A DNA stretch of 64,000 bases from Streptomyces sp. NRRL F-5122 (GCF_001507435.1 NZ_LMWH01000266.1:1-64000), one strand, 5' to 3'. Shown: positions 1 through 14,801, numbered from the stretch's first letter. Notes: generated by a model from the letters alone, not told the origin. Made by a program: numbers and translations.

Positions 1-97
1 GGAAACGCCCGGTTACATTCCGAACCCGGAAGCTAAGCCTTTCAGCGCCGATGGTACTGCAGGGGGGACCCTGTGGGAGAGTAGGACACCGCCGAAC
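1..97 (+). rRNA. rrf: 5S ribosomal RNA, 3' part
   Basis: The first 97 bases match the body and 3' end of actinobacterial 5S rRNA, including the conserved CCGAACCCGGAAGC segment and the ending ACACCGCCGAAC. The 5' end, with the partner strand of the terminal stem, lies outside the window. It is the last gene of an rRNA operon, since a factor-independent terminator follows 10 nt later. The exact mature 3' end may differ by a base or two. Confidence 0.95.
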
Positions 98-107
98 AAT
101 TCTTCAG

Positions 108-146
108 AGCTGGTCCCCGAACTTCGGTTCGGGGACCAGCTTTTTT
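108..146 (+). terminator. rRNA operon terminator
   Basis: A perfect 15-bp stem (108-122 with 127-141) closed by a TTCG tetraloop is followed by six T residues. This is a textbook intrinsic terminator for the rRNA operon. Confidence 0.95.
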
Positions 147-194
147 GTGTTGGGCGTCACTTTTCGTTCACTTTGCCGCACCAGCATCCGGAGC

Positions 195-872
195 ATGGGT
201 ACCGCAGGAATGCTCAGGGCCGCGGGAGTTGGACACGGTGACGAGGTCATCGTGCCGTCCTTCGGGAACGTCGAGGTCGCCGAGGCCGTGACCCTGGCCG
301 GCGCGACGCCGGTCTTCGCCGACATAGACCCGGCGACGTACTGCCTTGCCCCCACGGCCGTCGAGGCCGTGGTCGGCGCGCAGACCGCCGCGATCGTCGT
401 CGTCCACCGCTTCGGGCATCCGGCCGACGTCGCCGGCCTGCACGAGATCGGACAGCGGCACGGGCTCCTGGTGCTGGAGCAGGGTGAGTCGGAGACTCCC
501 TATGCCGAGGTCGCGCAGCGTCGTGAGCGGGCCGCCTACCTCGACCGGCGGCTGCGGGGCGTGGGTACGCCCGAGAGCGGCGGCGGTCACACCTACCAGC
601 AGTACGTGGTGCGGGTTCCGGGTAATGGACGGCCGGACCGGGACGCTTTTGCCCAGGCCCTTCGAGCCAGGGGCGTCGAGTGCCGGGTGCCGGTGAAGAC
701 GCCGGTCCACCGGATGCCGGGGTTCCGTCGCGACGTGTGCCTGCCCGAGACCGAACTCGCCTCGGACGAGACACTTTCCCTGCCGGTGGACGCCTCGTTG
801 ACGAAGCGTGAGATGAATCGGATCGTGTCCGCGTGCAATGCCCTTGGAGGGCTGCTCCAGCCGGCCTTCTGA
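195..872 (+). CDS. shortened DegT/DnrJ/EryC1-type aminotransferase homologue, probably inactive
   Basis: The 225-residue product aligns by eye with two separate parts of DegT/DnrJ/EryC1/StrS PLP enzymes, which are normally about 370 residues. The first part carries GDEVIVPSF and the V-F-A-D-I-D-P segment; the last part carries GGGHTYQQYVVRV and a typical C-terminal tail. The middle, which holds the PLP-binding lysine, is absent, and the usual E-D before it reads EQ. The start is uncertain: ATG 195 has GGAG only one base upstream, and an in-frame GTG lies at 147. No frameshift is visible, so this may be a stable truncated gene with a non-catalytic role or a slowly decaying relic. It lies directly behind the rRNA terminator. 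Confidence 0.6.
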   Translation: MGTAGMLRAAGVGHGDEVIVPSFGNVEVAEAVTLAGATPVFADIDPATYCLAPTAVEAVVGAQTAAIVVVHRFGHPADVAGLHEIGQRHGLLVLEQGESETPYAEVAQRRERAAYLDRRLRGVGTPESGGGHTYQQYVVRVPGNGRPDRDAFAQALRARGVECRVPVKTPVHRMPGFRRDVCLPETELASDETLSLPVDASLTKREMNRIVSACNALGGLLQPAF

Positions 873-886
873 GCTGCTGCTGATGG

Positions 887-916
887 TTGGGAGCACACTC
901 CGGTTCGGGGTATGAT
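887..916 (+). promoter_or_regulatory. promoter for tRNA-Thr
   Basis: TTGGGA at 887-892 and TATGAT at 911-916 are separated by 18 bp, a good sigma-70/HrdB-type promoter. Transcription would begin about 35 nt before the tRNA at 957. Confidence 0.6.
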
Positions 917-956
917 CTATCCCGTTGCGGCGGGGGATACCTCGAGAAGGCAACCG

Positions 957-1032
957 GCCCCTATAGCTCAGTCGGCAGAGCGTCTCCATGGTAAGGAGAA
1001 GGTCAACGGTTCGATTCCGTTTGGGGGCTCCA
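957..1032 (+). tRNA. tRNA-Thr (anticodon GGT), CCA encoded
   Basis: The cloverleaf folds fully: acceptor GCCCCTA with TGGGGGC (one G-T pair), D arm GCTC/GAGC, anticodon stem TCTCC/GGAGA with loop ATGGTAA giving anticodon GGT, and T arm AACGG/CCGTT with TTCGATT. The discriminator is T and CCA is encoded. It should read ACC and ACU threonine codons. Confidence 0.96.
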
Positions 1033-1035
1033 GCA

Positions 1036-1074
1036 GAAGGCCTCGCCCAACAGGGCGAGGCCTTCTTCGTTTTC
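1036..1074 (+). terminator. terminator after tRNA-Thr
   Basis: A 13-bp perfect stem (1036-1048 with 1053-1065, loop AACA) is followed by a T-rich tract. It ends the tRNA transcript just before the convergent osaC gene. Confidence 0.9.
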
Positions 1075-1085
1075 CGGGGGTCTGC

Positions 1086-3833
1086 TCAGTCCTTCGGAAG
1101 GCCCGGGACGCGCATCGCGAGAATCGCCATGTCGTCGGACGGGGCGTCGGACGCGAAGCGTTCCACCGCGCGCATGATGCGAGCCGCCACCGCACCCGCC
1201 GTGAGGCCCGTGCAGGTGGTCAGAACGTCCGCGAGGCCGTCGTCCCCCAACATGCGGGTGCCCTCGCGACGTTCGGTGACGCCGTCCGTCACACAGAGCA
1301 GGACGTCGCCCGGGTCGAGCGTCACGGTCTGCTCGTACAGGTCCAGGTCTTCCATGACGCCGAGGAGCGGCTGGGGCTCAGCCGCCGGTTCCACCGAGCC
1401 GTCCTGGCGCAGGCGCAGCGGTAGGGGATGACCGGCGCACACCACCTTCAGCAACGCGCTGCCGTCCTCCTGCGGCCACAACTCGCCGTAGAGGAGCGTC
1501 AGGAAGCGGCTGCGGGCGCCCTCGTCGAGGATCGCCGAGTTCAGGCGCTCCAGTACCGCGGGACCCCCGAAGCCCTCCCTGGCGAGCAGACGGAGGGCGT
1601 GGCGGGCCAGGCCCGTGACGGCCGCCGCCTCCGGTCCCGTACCGCAGACGTCGCCGATGGCGAAGCCGTAGGCGCCGTCGCGGATCGGGAACAGGTCGTA
1701 GAAGTCGCCGCCGACCTCGTTGCCCTCGCCGGCCGCGCGGTAGATGACCTCCACCTCGACGCCGTCGACATGCGGGAGCTCGGGCGGGAGCAGGCTGCGC
1801 TGGAGGGACTGGCTGATGGCCGTGCGCTCCGAGTACAGCCGGGCGTTGTCCAGCGCGAGGGCGGCCCGTCGGCTCAAGTCCTCGGCAAGTTCCAGGATTT
1901 CCTGGCGGAAGTGTTCGTCCGTCGGCTTGCCCAGGGTCAGCATGCCGATGACACGGTTGCGCGCCACGAGGGGGAGTACGACCGTCTCGCCGCCGACAGC
2001 CGAAGCGGTTGCCAGCGTCGTGCCGATGCCGGAGCTGAGGGCCGGGGCTTCGCCGAGGCCCAGGCTCCGCATCGAGGTGCGCAGCGCGGCCTGGTGGGCC
2101 GCCTCCCCCGGGGCCGTCCAGATCCTGGCGCCCGGCGTGGGGATGGGCTCCGGCGGCGCGATCTTCGACAGCAGTGCCTTGACGCCGTCGATGCGTTCCT
2201 CGTCCTCGTGCAGGACGTAGGACAGATAGGGCTCCGAGGCCTGGTCGGCGATCGTGTACACCGCACACCAGGTGGCGAGGGTCGGGATGGTCATCTGCGC
2301 CATGAGCGCCAGCGTCTGGTCGCGGTCCAGGGTGCCGGCGAGGAGGTCCGAGGCCTCGACCAGGAAGCTGAGCGAGCCACGACGCAGGCGCTCGAGCTCA
2401 CCGAGCCGGGCCGACTCCACGGCGAGGGCGATCCGGTCGGCCGCGAACTGGAGCCGCAGGGCCTCTTCGTTGGAGTAGCGCGTGGCGGCCTCGGCCGCCA
2501 CGCCGAGGGAGCCGGTGAGCCTGCCCTCCACCTTCAGCGGGACCGTCACGACCGAACGCATGCCCGTGCCGGACAGCAGGGGCACGGCGCCGGGGACGGC
2601 CGTCAGGTCGTCGTGGACGGCCGGCATGCGGGCCGAGCCGTAGCGGCCGGGGCCCGCCTCGACCGGGACACGGGCGAAGCGCTGGCGGGCGGACGGCAGG
2701 CCCGTGGAGGCGCGTACCTCGAGCTCCGTCTCGTCGTCGGTGGCGAGGAGCAGGAAGGCCGCGTCGCCGTCGAGCATGTCGCGGGCGCGTTCCACCGTGC
2801 GCTGCAGCAGGCCGTCGAGGTCGTCCGGGGCCGGGGAGCCGATGAAGACCTCGAACGGATCAGTGGTCTGGCCGTCCTGGCCGGTGGAGGCGTCGGGCGC
2901 CGGTCCGCGCAGGGGGGTCTGGAGGACCGCGCGCTCATGGTCGCGGACGAGCAGGCAGACCGTGGAGGGGTCGCCCGCGGCGTCCCGTACGCGCAGATGG
3001 GAGGCGTAGACGGGGGTGACACGGCCGTCGGCGCCGCGGATGCCGTAGCTGCCCTCCCAGCGCGAGAGCTGGAGGGCCTCGGCGACGCCGGTGCCGGTGC
3101 CGGGGGTGTGCGGCCAGGCAGCGAGGTCGGTGAGCGGCTTTCCGGTGACCTGCTCGGCGGCGTAGCCGAAGAGCTCCTCAGCGTCCTCGTTCCAGGCCGT
3201 GATGGAGCCGCCGCGGTCGATCTGGACGACGGCGACGCGGACCCGGGCGTCGGCGAGCGGGAGAAGATCGGCGGGCAGGGTGGGTCCTGCCGCACGGGTG
3301 CCCACCGGCCGCTCGGGGAGGTCGAGTTGGAACCAGACCTGTTTGTGCGTGGGGGTGTACTCCACGCCCCAGCGTCCGGCCAGGGCGGCGCAGAGCTGGA
3401 GGCCGCGGCCGCCCTCGCGATCGGGGTGGCCCATGTTGACGGCGGCCGACTGGAGCGGGACCTCGCGTTCCGGATAGCGGTCGGCGACCTCGATGCGTAC
3501 TCCGTCGTCGCTGCGCAGGCACAGGACGTCCGCGGCGGTGCCCGCGTGCACGACGGCGTTGGTGACCAACTCGCTGGTCAGGACGACGGCGTCGTCGACG
3601 ATGTCGGCGAAGCCCCAGCCCTGCAGGGTGTCGCGTACGAAGGAGCGGGCGGTCGCGACCGCCCGTCCGACGGGTTCGAAGGTGGCGGCCGCGCGCGCGG
3701 TGATCACAGAGCTCCTCGTCCGGTTCTCGACGTGCGGGGCTACCGGGCCGACCCGCTCCTGCCGAGGCAGTTGCTCGTTCCCCGCGTGCCGGGGATCCTG
3801 GGGTGGTCCCCCGGGATGCAGTCCGGTGGTCAT
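1086..3833 (-). CDS. osaC: OsaC-like multidomain regulator: anti-sigma-type kinase, PAS, GAF, PP2C phosphatase
   Basis: The 915-residue protein has, in order, an RsbW-like HATPase near residues 40-165 (SELVTNAVVHAG, then the G-G-R-G-L-Q-L ATP lid), a PAS domain near 185-300 (ITAWNEDAEELFGYAAEQV), two GAF-like regions near 330-660, and a C-terminal SpoIIE/PP2C phosphatase with VGGDFYDLF and DGVTERREG. The start ATG 3833 has GGAGG 11 nt upstream; the longer frame to 3920 has no such site. In S. coelicolor the same protein beside osaAB is OsaC, needed to switch off the osmotic response through SigB. It is divergent from osaA. The domain order and neighbours make this assignment firm. Confidence 0.92.
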   Translation of the reverse strand: MTTGLHPGGPPQDPRHAGNEQLPRQERVGPVAPHVENRTRSSVITARAAATFEPVGRAVATARSFVRDTLQGWGFADIVDDAVVLTSELVTNAVVHAGTAADVLCLRSDDGVRIEVADRYPEREVPLQSAAVNMGHPDREGGRGLQLCAALAGRWGVEYTPTHKQVWFQLDLPERPVGTRAAGPTLPADLLPLADARVRVAVVQIDRGGSITAWNEDAEELFGYAAEQVTGKPLTDLAAWPHTPGTGTGVAEALQLSRWEGSYGIRGADGRVTPVYASHLRVRDAAGDPSTVCLLVRDHERAVLQTPLRGPAPDASTGQDGQTTDPFEVFIGSPAPDDLDGLLQRTVERARDMLDGDAAFLLLATDDETELEVRASTGLPSARQRFARVPVEAGPGRYGSARMPAVHDDLTAVPGAVPLLSGTGMRSVVTVPLKVEGRLTGSLGVAAEAATRYSNEEALRLQFAADRIALAVESARLGELERLRRGSLSFLVEASDLLAGTLDRDQTLALMAQMTIPTLATWCAVYTIADQASEPYLSYVLHEDEERIDGVKALLSKIAPPEPIPTPGARIWTAPGEAAHQAALRTSMRSLGLGEAPALSSGIGTTLATASAVGGETVVLPLVARNRVIGMLTLGKPTDEHFRQEILELAEDLSRRAALALDNARLYSERTAISQSLQRSLLPPELPHVDGVEVEVIYRAAGEGNEVGGDFYDLFPIRDGAYGFAIGDVCGTGPEAAAVTGLARHALRLLAREGFGGPAVLERLNSAILDEGARSRFLTLLYGELWPQEDGSALLKVVCAGHPLPLRLRQDGSVEPAAEPQPLLGVMEDLDLYEQTVTLDPGDVLLCVTDGVTERREGTRMLGDDGLADVLTTCTGLTAGAVAARIMRAVERFASDAPSDDMAILAMRVPGLPKD

Positions 3834-4208
3834 GTGAGGCGCCCCTCCGATGCCTGCCCGCTCGTGCTCATGCCGCCGCCCAGGCCGGTCGCACCGGTGC
3901 GGCTGGACAGCCGGATGCAAGGTTACTTACCTTCGCCGTCCATGCGGATGCCGGTTGGCTGTGTTTACGTCCGGAGGGTGTGCGGAGCGTGTGCGAAGCT
4001 GCCGAACTGTTATGGCCGGGTTCAGGCATGGTGAAACACTGGGCAAGCTTCTGGAGATGGTCCGAGCAGACAGAGTGTCTTTGGCCACGCCGGGCAGGAG
4101 CACGCGCGTGTGCCTGATACACAGGGCGGCACCAGGCACCAGTAACCGGTACGGCGAGCGGTACACCTGAGCACAGCAGTGATGGTCGACCCCTGCGGGA
4201 GGGACACA
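3834..4208. promoter_or_regulatory. divergent osaC/osaA control region
   Basis: This 375-bp gap must hold promoters for both genes. Visible elements are a 5/5 inverted repeat AAGGT-N5-ACCTT at 3919-3933, a GTGTGCG direct repeat near 3978-3996, and an AT-richer patch with TTATGG near 4010. No pair of hexamers matches the HrdB or SigB consensus convincingly. Confidence 0.4.
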
Positions 4209-9680
<5,472 letters not shown>

Positions 9681-9957
9681 AGGCGATCCTCAAAGTTCAC
9701 ACCGAGTTGCTGACTGAGTGTGGCCGACGCCGTGTAGAAGTGCGGTGTACGGGGAACCTTCCGGTCTCCTGCTGCGTTTCTGCTACGTGCACAGTGACAT
9801 CTCGGTGACAGGGTGTGGCGACGGGCGGGGTGCGGCTACGATGACCGGCACAAGGACGGGCGGCGCAAGGGAGTCGTCCCCTGGGGTGGTGCCGGGTGGC
9901 GTCACCCCGAGTCCTGAGGACAGGGGAGGCCCCAAGCCGGGGCGAGGAGGGCGGCCC

Positions 9958-10641
9958 ATGGTGCAGAAGGCCAAGATCCTCCTGGTCGATGACCGGCCGG
10001 AGAATCTGCTGGCGCTGGAGGCCATTCTCTCCGCGCTCGATCAGACGCTGGTCAGGGCATCGTCCGGGGAGGAAGCGCTCAAGGCACTGCTGACGGACGA
10101 CTTCGCGGTCATTCTGCTGGACGTCCAGATGCCGGGTATGGACGGTTTTGAGACCGCAGCGCACATCAAGCGCCGGGAGCGCACCAGGGATATCCCGATC
10201 ATCTTCCTGACGGCCATCAACCACGGCCCGCACCACACGTTCCGCGGGTATGCGGCGGGAGCGGTGGACTACATCTCCAAGCCGTTCGATCCGTGGGTGC
10301 TGCGGGCCAAGGTCTCGGTGTTCGTCGAGCTCTACATGAAGAACTGCCAACTGCGCGAGCAGGCGGCCCTGCTGCGGCTCCAGTTGGAGGGCGGCGGCAA
10401 GTCCGCGGTCGGCGCGAGCAAGGAGCCCGCCGGACTCCTCGCCGAGCTCTCCGCACGACTCGCGGCGGTCGAGGAGCAGGCCGAGGCGCTGTCCAAGCAG
10501 CTCGACGACGACTCGGCGGACGCGGCGGCGGTGGCGACCGCAGCCCATCTCGAACGCAAACTCACCGGCCTTCGCAGGGCGCTGGACGCCCTCGAGCCGG
10601 GCACGGGCAGCGGCGCGCCGTCGGTGCCGTCCCAGAGCTGA
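9958..10641 (+). CDS. osaB: response regulator OsaB
   Basis: The 227-residue protein starts with a CheY-like receiver: KILLVDD, phospho-acceptor Asp55 in ILLDVQMPGMDG, the T in FLTA and the K in SKPFDP. The C-terminal half is a long alpha-helical, probably coiled-coil region (ELSARLAAVEEQAEALSKQL) rather than a known DNA-binding domain. ATG 9958 has GAGGAGG seven bases upstream, better than the upstream ATG 9841. A -10-like TACGAT at 9837-9842 and a repeated GTGACA at 9793-9810 lie in the 277-bp leader. In S. coelicolor OsaB is the partner of OsaA and is required for aerial growth under high osmolarity. Confidence 0.92.
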   Translation: MVQKAKILLVDDRPENLLALEAILSALDQTLVRASSGEEALKALLTDDFAVILLDVQMPGMDGFETAAHIKRRERTRDIPIIFLTAINHGPHHTFRGYAAGAVDYISKPFDPWVLRAKVSVFVELYMKNCQLREQAALLRLQLEGGGKSAVGASKEPAGLLAELSARLAAVEEQAEALSKQLDDDSADAAAVATAAHLERKLTGLRRALDALEPGTGSGAPSVPSQS

Positions 10642-10811
10642 CAAGCCGGTCCGCTCCGCGGGTCGGGGCTTTGCCCCGCGGAGCGGCCGGATGACCGTGT
10701 GCGACGGCCGTTTGAGCCCGCGTCAGTTTCGCGCCTCGCTCGTGGCGACACGAACGGGTGAAGCAGTGGGCACGCGTGTCCCGTGTCGCCTCCACCGGTA
10801 ACCTCACACTC

Positions 10812-13511
10812 ATGGCCCCACGTCCCGCAGCCAAGAAGTCGCCCGCCAAGAAGGCGGCCGCTCCGAGGAAGGCTCCGGCGAAGCAGGCCCCCGCGAAGAA
10901 GGCCGTCGCGAAGAAGGCGCCCGCCCGCAAGGCACCGGCCAAGAAGCCGGCCCCGGCGCCCGCGCCGAACCCGACGGCGGGGGTCTACCGACTCGTACGC
11001 GCTCTCTGGCTGGGGCTCGCGCATGCCGTGGGAGCCACGTTCCGCGGCATAGGGCGGGGCGCGAAGGGGCTCGACCCGGCGCACCGCAAGGACGGCCTGG
11101 CGCTGCTGCTGTTCGCCCTGTCGATGGTCGTCGCCGCGGGTACGTGGGCCAGCCTGCGTGGTCCCGTCGGCGACCTCGTGGAGATCCTGGTGACCGGCGC
11201 CTTCGGCCGCCTCGACCTGCTCGTGCCGCTGCTGCTCGGCGGTATGGCCGTGCGGCTGATCCTGCATCCGGAGCGTCCCGAGGCCAACGGCCGTATCGTC
11301 ATCGGCCTGTCCGCCCTCGTCATCGGTGTGCTCGGCCAGGTGCACATCGCGTGCGGCGCGCCCGCGCGCAGCGACGGCATGCAGGCGATAAGGGACGCCG
11401 GCGGACTCATCGGCTGGGGCGCGGCCACCCCGCTGTCGTACGCCATGGGGGACGCCCTCGCCGTACCGATCCTCGTCCTGCTCACGTTCTTCGGTCTGCT
11501 CGTCGTCACCGCCACACCGGTGACCGCCATCCCGCAGCGGCTCCGGCTGCTCGGCGTGAAGCTCGGGATCCTGCACGACCTGCAGGACGACGCTGTCGGA
11601 GACGACGACCAGCGCTACGACGAACAGTGGCGCGAGGCGCTGCCGCGCTCCCGGCGCAACGGATCCGCCGGCCCCGAAGCGTACGACCCGGACGGGGCCG
11701 AACGGGAGGCGCTCTCCCGGCGTCGCAACCGGCCTCGCCGCCCCTCGGTGCAGCCGGCCATGGGCCGGGAGATGGACGCCGTGGACGTCGCCGCTGCGGC
11801 CGCCGCAGCCCTGGACGGCGCCGTCCTGCACGGCATGCCGCCGTCCCCCATCGTCGCCGACCTCACCCAGGGCGTGAGCGTGGGCGACCGGGCGGAGCCG
11901 ACGCCGACGCCGGTACCCGCCGCGCGCCCCCAGCAGGAGAAGCTCCCGGTCGACTCCGTACCGGACCTGACCAAGGCCGCGCCGGAGGATTCCCGCGGGC
12001 TTCCGCCGCGGGCCGAGCAGCTCCAGCTCTCCGGGGACATCACCTACGCCCTGCCGTCCCTGGACCTCCTGGAGCGCGGCGGCCCCGGCAAGGCGCGCAG
12101 CGCCGCCAACGACGCCGTCGTCGCCTCGCTCACGAACGTCTTCACCGAGTTCAAGGTCGACGCGGCCGTCACCGGCTTCACCCGCGGCCCGACGGTCACC
12201 CGCTACGAGGTCGAGCTGGGTCCCGCCGTGAAGGTCGAACGGATCACCGCGCTCGCCAAGAACATCGCGTACGCCGTCGCCAGCCCCGATGTGCGGATCA
12301 TCAGCCCGATCCCCGGCAAGTCCGCGGTCGGCATCGAGATCCCCAACACCGACCGCGAGATGGTCAACCTCGGCGACGTGCTGCGCCTCGCGGCGGCCGC
12401 CGAGGACGACCACCCGATGCTGGTCGCGCTCGGCAAGGACGTCGAGGGCGGCTACGTGATGGCCAACATCGCGAAGATGCCGCACGTGCTGGTCGCCGGC
12501 GCCACCGGTTCCGGCAAGTCGTCCTGCATCAACTGCCTGATCACCTCGATCATGATGCGGGCCACCCCGGAGGACGTTCGCATGGTCCTGGTCGACCCCA
12601 AGCGGGTCGAGCTGACCGCGTACGAGGGCATTCCGCACCTGATCACCCCGATCATCACCAACCCCAAGCGGGCCGCGGAGGCGCTCCAGTGGGTGGTGCG
12701 CGAGATGGACCTGCGCTACGACGACCTCGCGGCCTTCGGTTTCCGGCACATCGACGACTTCAACGCGGCCATCCGGGACGGCAAGGTCAAGGCGCCCGAG
12801 GGCAGTGAACGCGAACTTCAGCCCTACCCGTATCTGCTGGTGATCGTCGACGAGCTGGCCGACCTGATGATGGTCGCGCCGCGCGACGTCGAGGACGCGA
12901 TCGTGCGGATCACCCAGCTCGCCCGGGCGGCCGGCATCCACCTGGTGCTCGCCACCCAGCGGCCGTCCGTGGACGTTGTGACCGGTCTGATCAAGGCGAA
13001 CGTGCCCTCCCGGCTCGCCTTCGCCACCTCCTCCCTCGCCGACTCGCGGGTCATCCTCGACCAGCCCGGCGCCGAGAAGCTGATCGGCAAGGGCGACGGT
13101 CTCTTCCTGCCGATGGGGGCGAACAAGCCGACGCGCATGCAGGGCGCGTTCGTGACCGAGGACGAGGTCGCGGCGGTCGTCCAGCACTGCAAGGACCAGA
13201 TGGCGCCCGTCTTCCGGGAGGACGTCACGGTCGGCACGAAGCAGAAGAAGGAGATCGACGAGGACATCGGCGACGACCTCGACCTGCTGTGCCAGGCGGC
13301 GGAACTGGTCGTCTCCACGCAGTTCGGCTCCACCTCGATGCTCCAGCGAAAGCTGCGCGTGGGCTTCGCCAAGGCGGGAAGGCTGATGGACCTCATGGAG
13401 TCGCGGAACATCGTCGGTCCGAGCGAGGGTTCGAAGGCTCGTGACGTTCTTGTGAAACCTGACGAACTGGACGGAGTGCTCGCCCTGATCCGTGGGGAGT
13501 CTCCTTCCTAG
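10812..13511 (+). CDS. ftsK: DNA translocase FtsK/SpoIIIE
   Basis: The 899-residue protein has a Lys/Ala/Pro-rich N-terminal tail (residues 1-55), four or five membrane segments (about 90-240), a linker, and the hexameric motor. Walker A GATGSGKSS lies near residue 563, Walker B with VIVDELADLMM near 680, followed by the ATQRPSVDVVTG segment. A C-terminal gamma winged helix (about 830-895, QFGSTSMLQRKLRVGFAKAGRLMD) should read KOPS-like sites. It pumps chromosomes at septa during growth and sporulation. ATG 10812 is preceded by TAACCT at 10799-10804 and has no ribosome binding site, so translation may be leaderless. Confidence 0.97.
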   Translation: MAPRPAAKKSPAKKAAAPRKAPAKQAPAKKAVAKKAPARKAPAKKPAPAPAPNPTAGVYRLVRALWLGLAHAVGATFRGIGRGAKGLDPAHRKDGLALLLFALSMVVAAGTWASLRGPVGDLVEILVTGAFGRLDLLVPLLLGGMAVRLILHPERPEANGRIVIGLSALVIGVLGQVHIACGAPARSDGMQAIRDAGGLIGWGAATPLSYAMGDALAVPILVLLTFFGLLVVTATPVTAIPQRLRLLGVKLGILHDLQDDAVGDDDQRYDEQWREALPRSRRNGSAGPEAYDPDGAEREALSRRRNRPRRPSVQPAMGREMDAVDVAAAAAAALDGAVLHGMPPSPIVADLTQGVSVGDRAEPTPTPVPAARPQQEKLPVDSVPDLTKAAPEDSRGLPPRAEQLQLSGDITYALPSLDLLERGGPGKARSAANDAVVASLTNVFTEFKVDAAVTGFTRGPTVTRYEVELGPAVKVERITALAKNIAYAVASPDVRIISPIPGKSAVGIEIPNTDREMVNLGDVLRLAAAAEDDHPMLVALGKDVEGGYVMANIAKMPHVLVAGATGSGKSSCINCLITSIMMRATPEDVRMVLVDPKRVELTAYEGIPHLITPIITNPKRAAEALQWVVREMDLRYDDLAAFGFRHIDDFNAAIRDGKVKAPEGSERELQPYPYLLVIVDELADLMMVAPRDVEDAIVRITQLARAAGIHLVLATQRPSVDVVTGLIKANVPSRLAFATSSLADSRVILDQPGAEKLIGKGDGLFLPMGANKPTRMQGAFVTEDEVAAVVQHCKDQMAPVFREDVTVGTKQKKEIDEDIGDDLDLLCQAAELVVSTQFGSTSMLQRKLRVGFAKAGRLMDLMESRNIVGPSEGSKARDVLVKPDELDGVLALIRGESPS

Positions 13512-13729
13512 GGATGTGTGCGGTTCCGGTTGGCCGTACGAGTGGGCCGACCGGGTGTGTCCGCCCGCGTCGGGTGACGCGCCCGGAAGCCCGACCGTGA
13601 CCGACTCGTAAGTGATCCGTGAGCAACCGTTTCCCGCCCGCGTACGTCAAGTTGAGGGAGGGGACAGGTACATGTCCCAGCATCAGGATGACCGGCCATT
13701 CTGATGGCGTACAAAGTCATACCGCCCGG

Positions 13730-13760
13730 TTGCCCCACCCTTTCGTAACCCCCCTAGACT
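13730..13760 (+). promoter_or_regulatory. promoter upstream of the rodZ-like gene
   Basis: TTGCCC at 13730-13735 and TAGACT at 13755-13760 are 19 bp apart, slightly wide for HrdB. Further upstream, GGGACA-N6-TGTCCC at 13661-13678 is an inverted repeat that could be an operator. Confidence 0.45.
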
Positions 13761-13802
13761 GAACTTCCAGCACAGGTGGCTCAACGCTCGAAAGGCGCCC
13801 CC

Positions 13803-14675
13803 GTGTCCATCGGCAACTCCCCTGACGGCAACTCCCCCGAGGACGAGCGTCCGCTCGAAATCGATCGCGACGACGCCACGGCGTCGGAGCACGTCTCGAT
13901 CGGCCGAGCCCTGCAGCAGGCGCGTATCGCGGCCGGGCTGACCGTCGACGACATCAGCAACGCCACCCGTGTCCGTGCCCCCATCGTGCAAGCGATCGAA
14001 CAGGACAACTTCGCCCCCTGCGGCGGCGCGGTGTACGCCCGGGGGCACATTCGCACGCTCGCGCAGGCTGTGCATCTCGACCCGGCTCCGCTGCTGGAGC
14101 AGTTCGCCGCCGAGCACGGTGAACGCCGCAGCACTCCCACCCCGGCCACCCCGCTCTTCGAGGCGGAGCGCATCCGCCCCGAGCGGCGCGGGCCCAACTG
14201 GACCGCTGCCATGGTCGCGGCGATCGTCGCCGTGATCGGCTTCGTCGGCTTCACCGTCGTCAAGGGCTCCGACGGCGGGGACGTCGGCAAGACGCAGGTC
14301 GCCGAGGGCTCCAAGCCGTCGACGAGCAAGTCCGCCTCGCCCACGCCGAAGACCAGCAAGCCGGCCGAGCAGAAGCCCGAGCCGTCCGACAGTGCCATCG
14401 CGGCGGCACCCCGGGACAAGGTGACCGTCCAGGTGAGCGCCACCGACGGCCGCAGCTGGATCTCCGCCAAGGACCACAACGGCCGGACGATGTTCGACGG
14501 GCTGCTGGAGAAGGGCGACTCGCAGACCTTCCAGGACAAGGAGAAGATCGACCTGGTCCTCGGCGACGCGGGGGCCATAGAGCTGTACGTCAACGGCAAG
14601 AAGATCCAGGACGACTTCCAGCCCGGACAGGTCGAGCGTCTGACCTACACGCAGGGCGACCCCGTCGCGGGCTGA
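13803..14675 (+). CDS. RodZ-like protein (helix-turn-helix, membrane anchor, DUF4115)
   Basis: The 290-residue product has a Xre-type helix-turn-helix (about 31-100, IGRALQQARIAAGLTVDDIS), one membrane segment at about 133-153 starting WTAAMVAAIVAV, a Ser/Pro/Lys/Thr-rich stalk, and a C-terminal DUF4115 beta domain (about 200-288). This is the layout of RodZ, a bitopic cell-shape factor that binds MreB in rods; its role in streptomycetes is less clear. GTG 13803 is preferred because AAAGG lies seven to eight bases upstream. GTG 13776 in the same frame is possible. It is monocistronic, with a hairpin straight after the stop. Confidence 0.85.
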   Translation: MSIGNSPDGNSPEDERPLEIDRDDATASEHVSIGRALQQARIAAGLTVDDISNATRVRAPIVQAIEQDNFAPCGGAVYARGHIRTLAQAVHLDPAPLLEQFAAEHGERRSTPTPATPLFEAERIRPERRGPNWTAAMVAAIVAVIGFVGFTVVKGSDGGDVGKTQVAEGSKPSTSKSASPTPKTSKPAEQKPEPSDSAIAAAPRDKVTVQVSATDGRSWISAKDHNGRTMFDGLLEKGDSQTFQDKEKIDLVLGDAGAIELYVNGKKIQDDFQPGQVERLTYTQGDPVAG

Positions 14676-14681
14676 CGCGAC

Positions 14682-14712
14682 CCGCTCGGGCACCTGTGAG
14701 GTGCCCGAGCGG
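14682..14712 (+). terminator. terminator hairpin after the rodZ-like gene
   Basis: A perfect 14-bp stem (14682-14695 with 14699-14712, loop GTG) begins 7 bp after the stop. There is no T tract, as is common for Streptomyces terminators. Confidence 0.75.
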
Positions 14713-14734
14713 TACTGAACGGACAGGAACACAC

Positions 14735-14760
14735 GGGGTTGGCCAAGATCGGCCAACCCC
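14735..14760. repeat. inverted repeat upstream of rimO
   Basis: GGGGTTGGCC and GGCCAACCCC flank a six-base loop. This second hairpin, 22 bp after the first, could add to termination or act on rimO expression. Confidence 0.5.
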
Positions 14761-14801
14761 GTCGACGTGGGCCGTCAGCGGGACGAAGTAGTCTTGAGCC
14801 C

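Noticed and set aside
51..194. Upstream extension of the aminotransferase-like frame to position 51
   Set aside because: It runs through the 5S rRNA and its terminator, so it cannot be translated from that start.
3953..3981. SigB-like promoter (GGTT or GTTT with GGGTGT) in the osaC/osaA gap
   Set aside because: Spacings of 19 and 9 bp do not fit the 14-16 bp of Streptomyces SigB promoters.
1428..4034. An 868-codon plus-strand open frame opposite osaC
   Set aside because: Low-complexity Gly/Arg/Val composition mirrors osaC codons; no recognisable domain.
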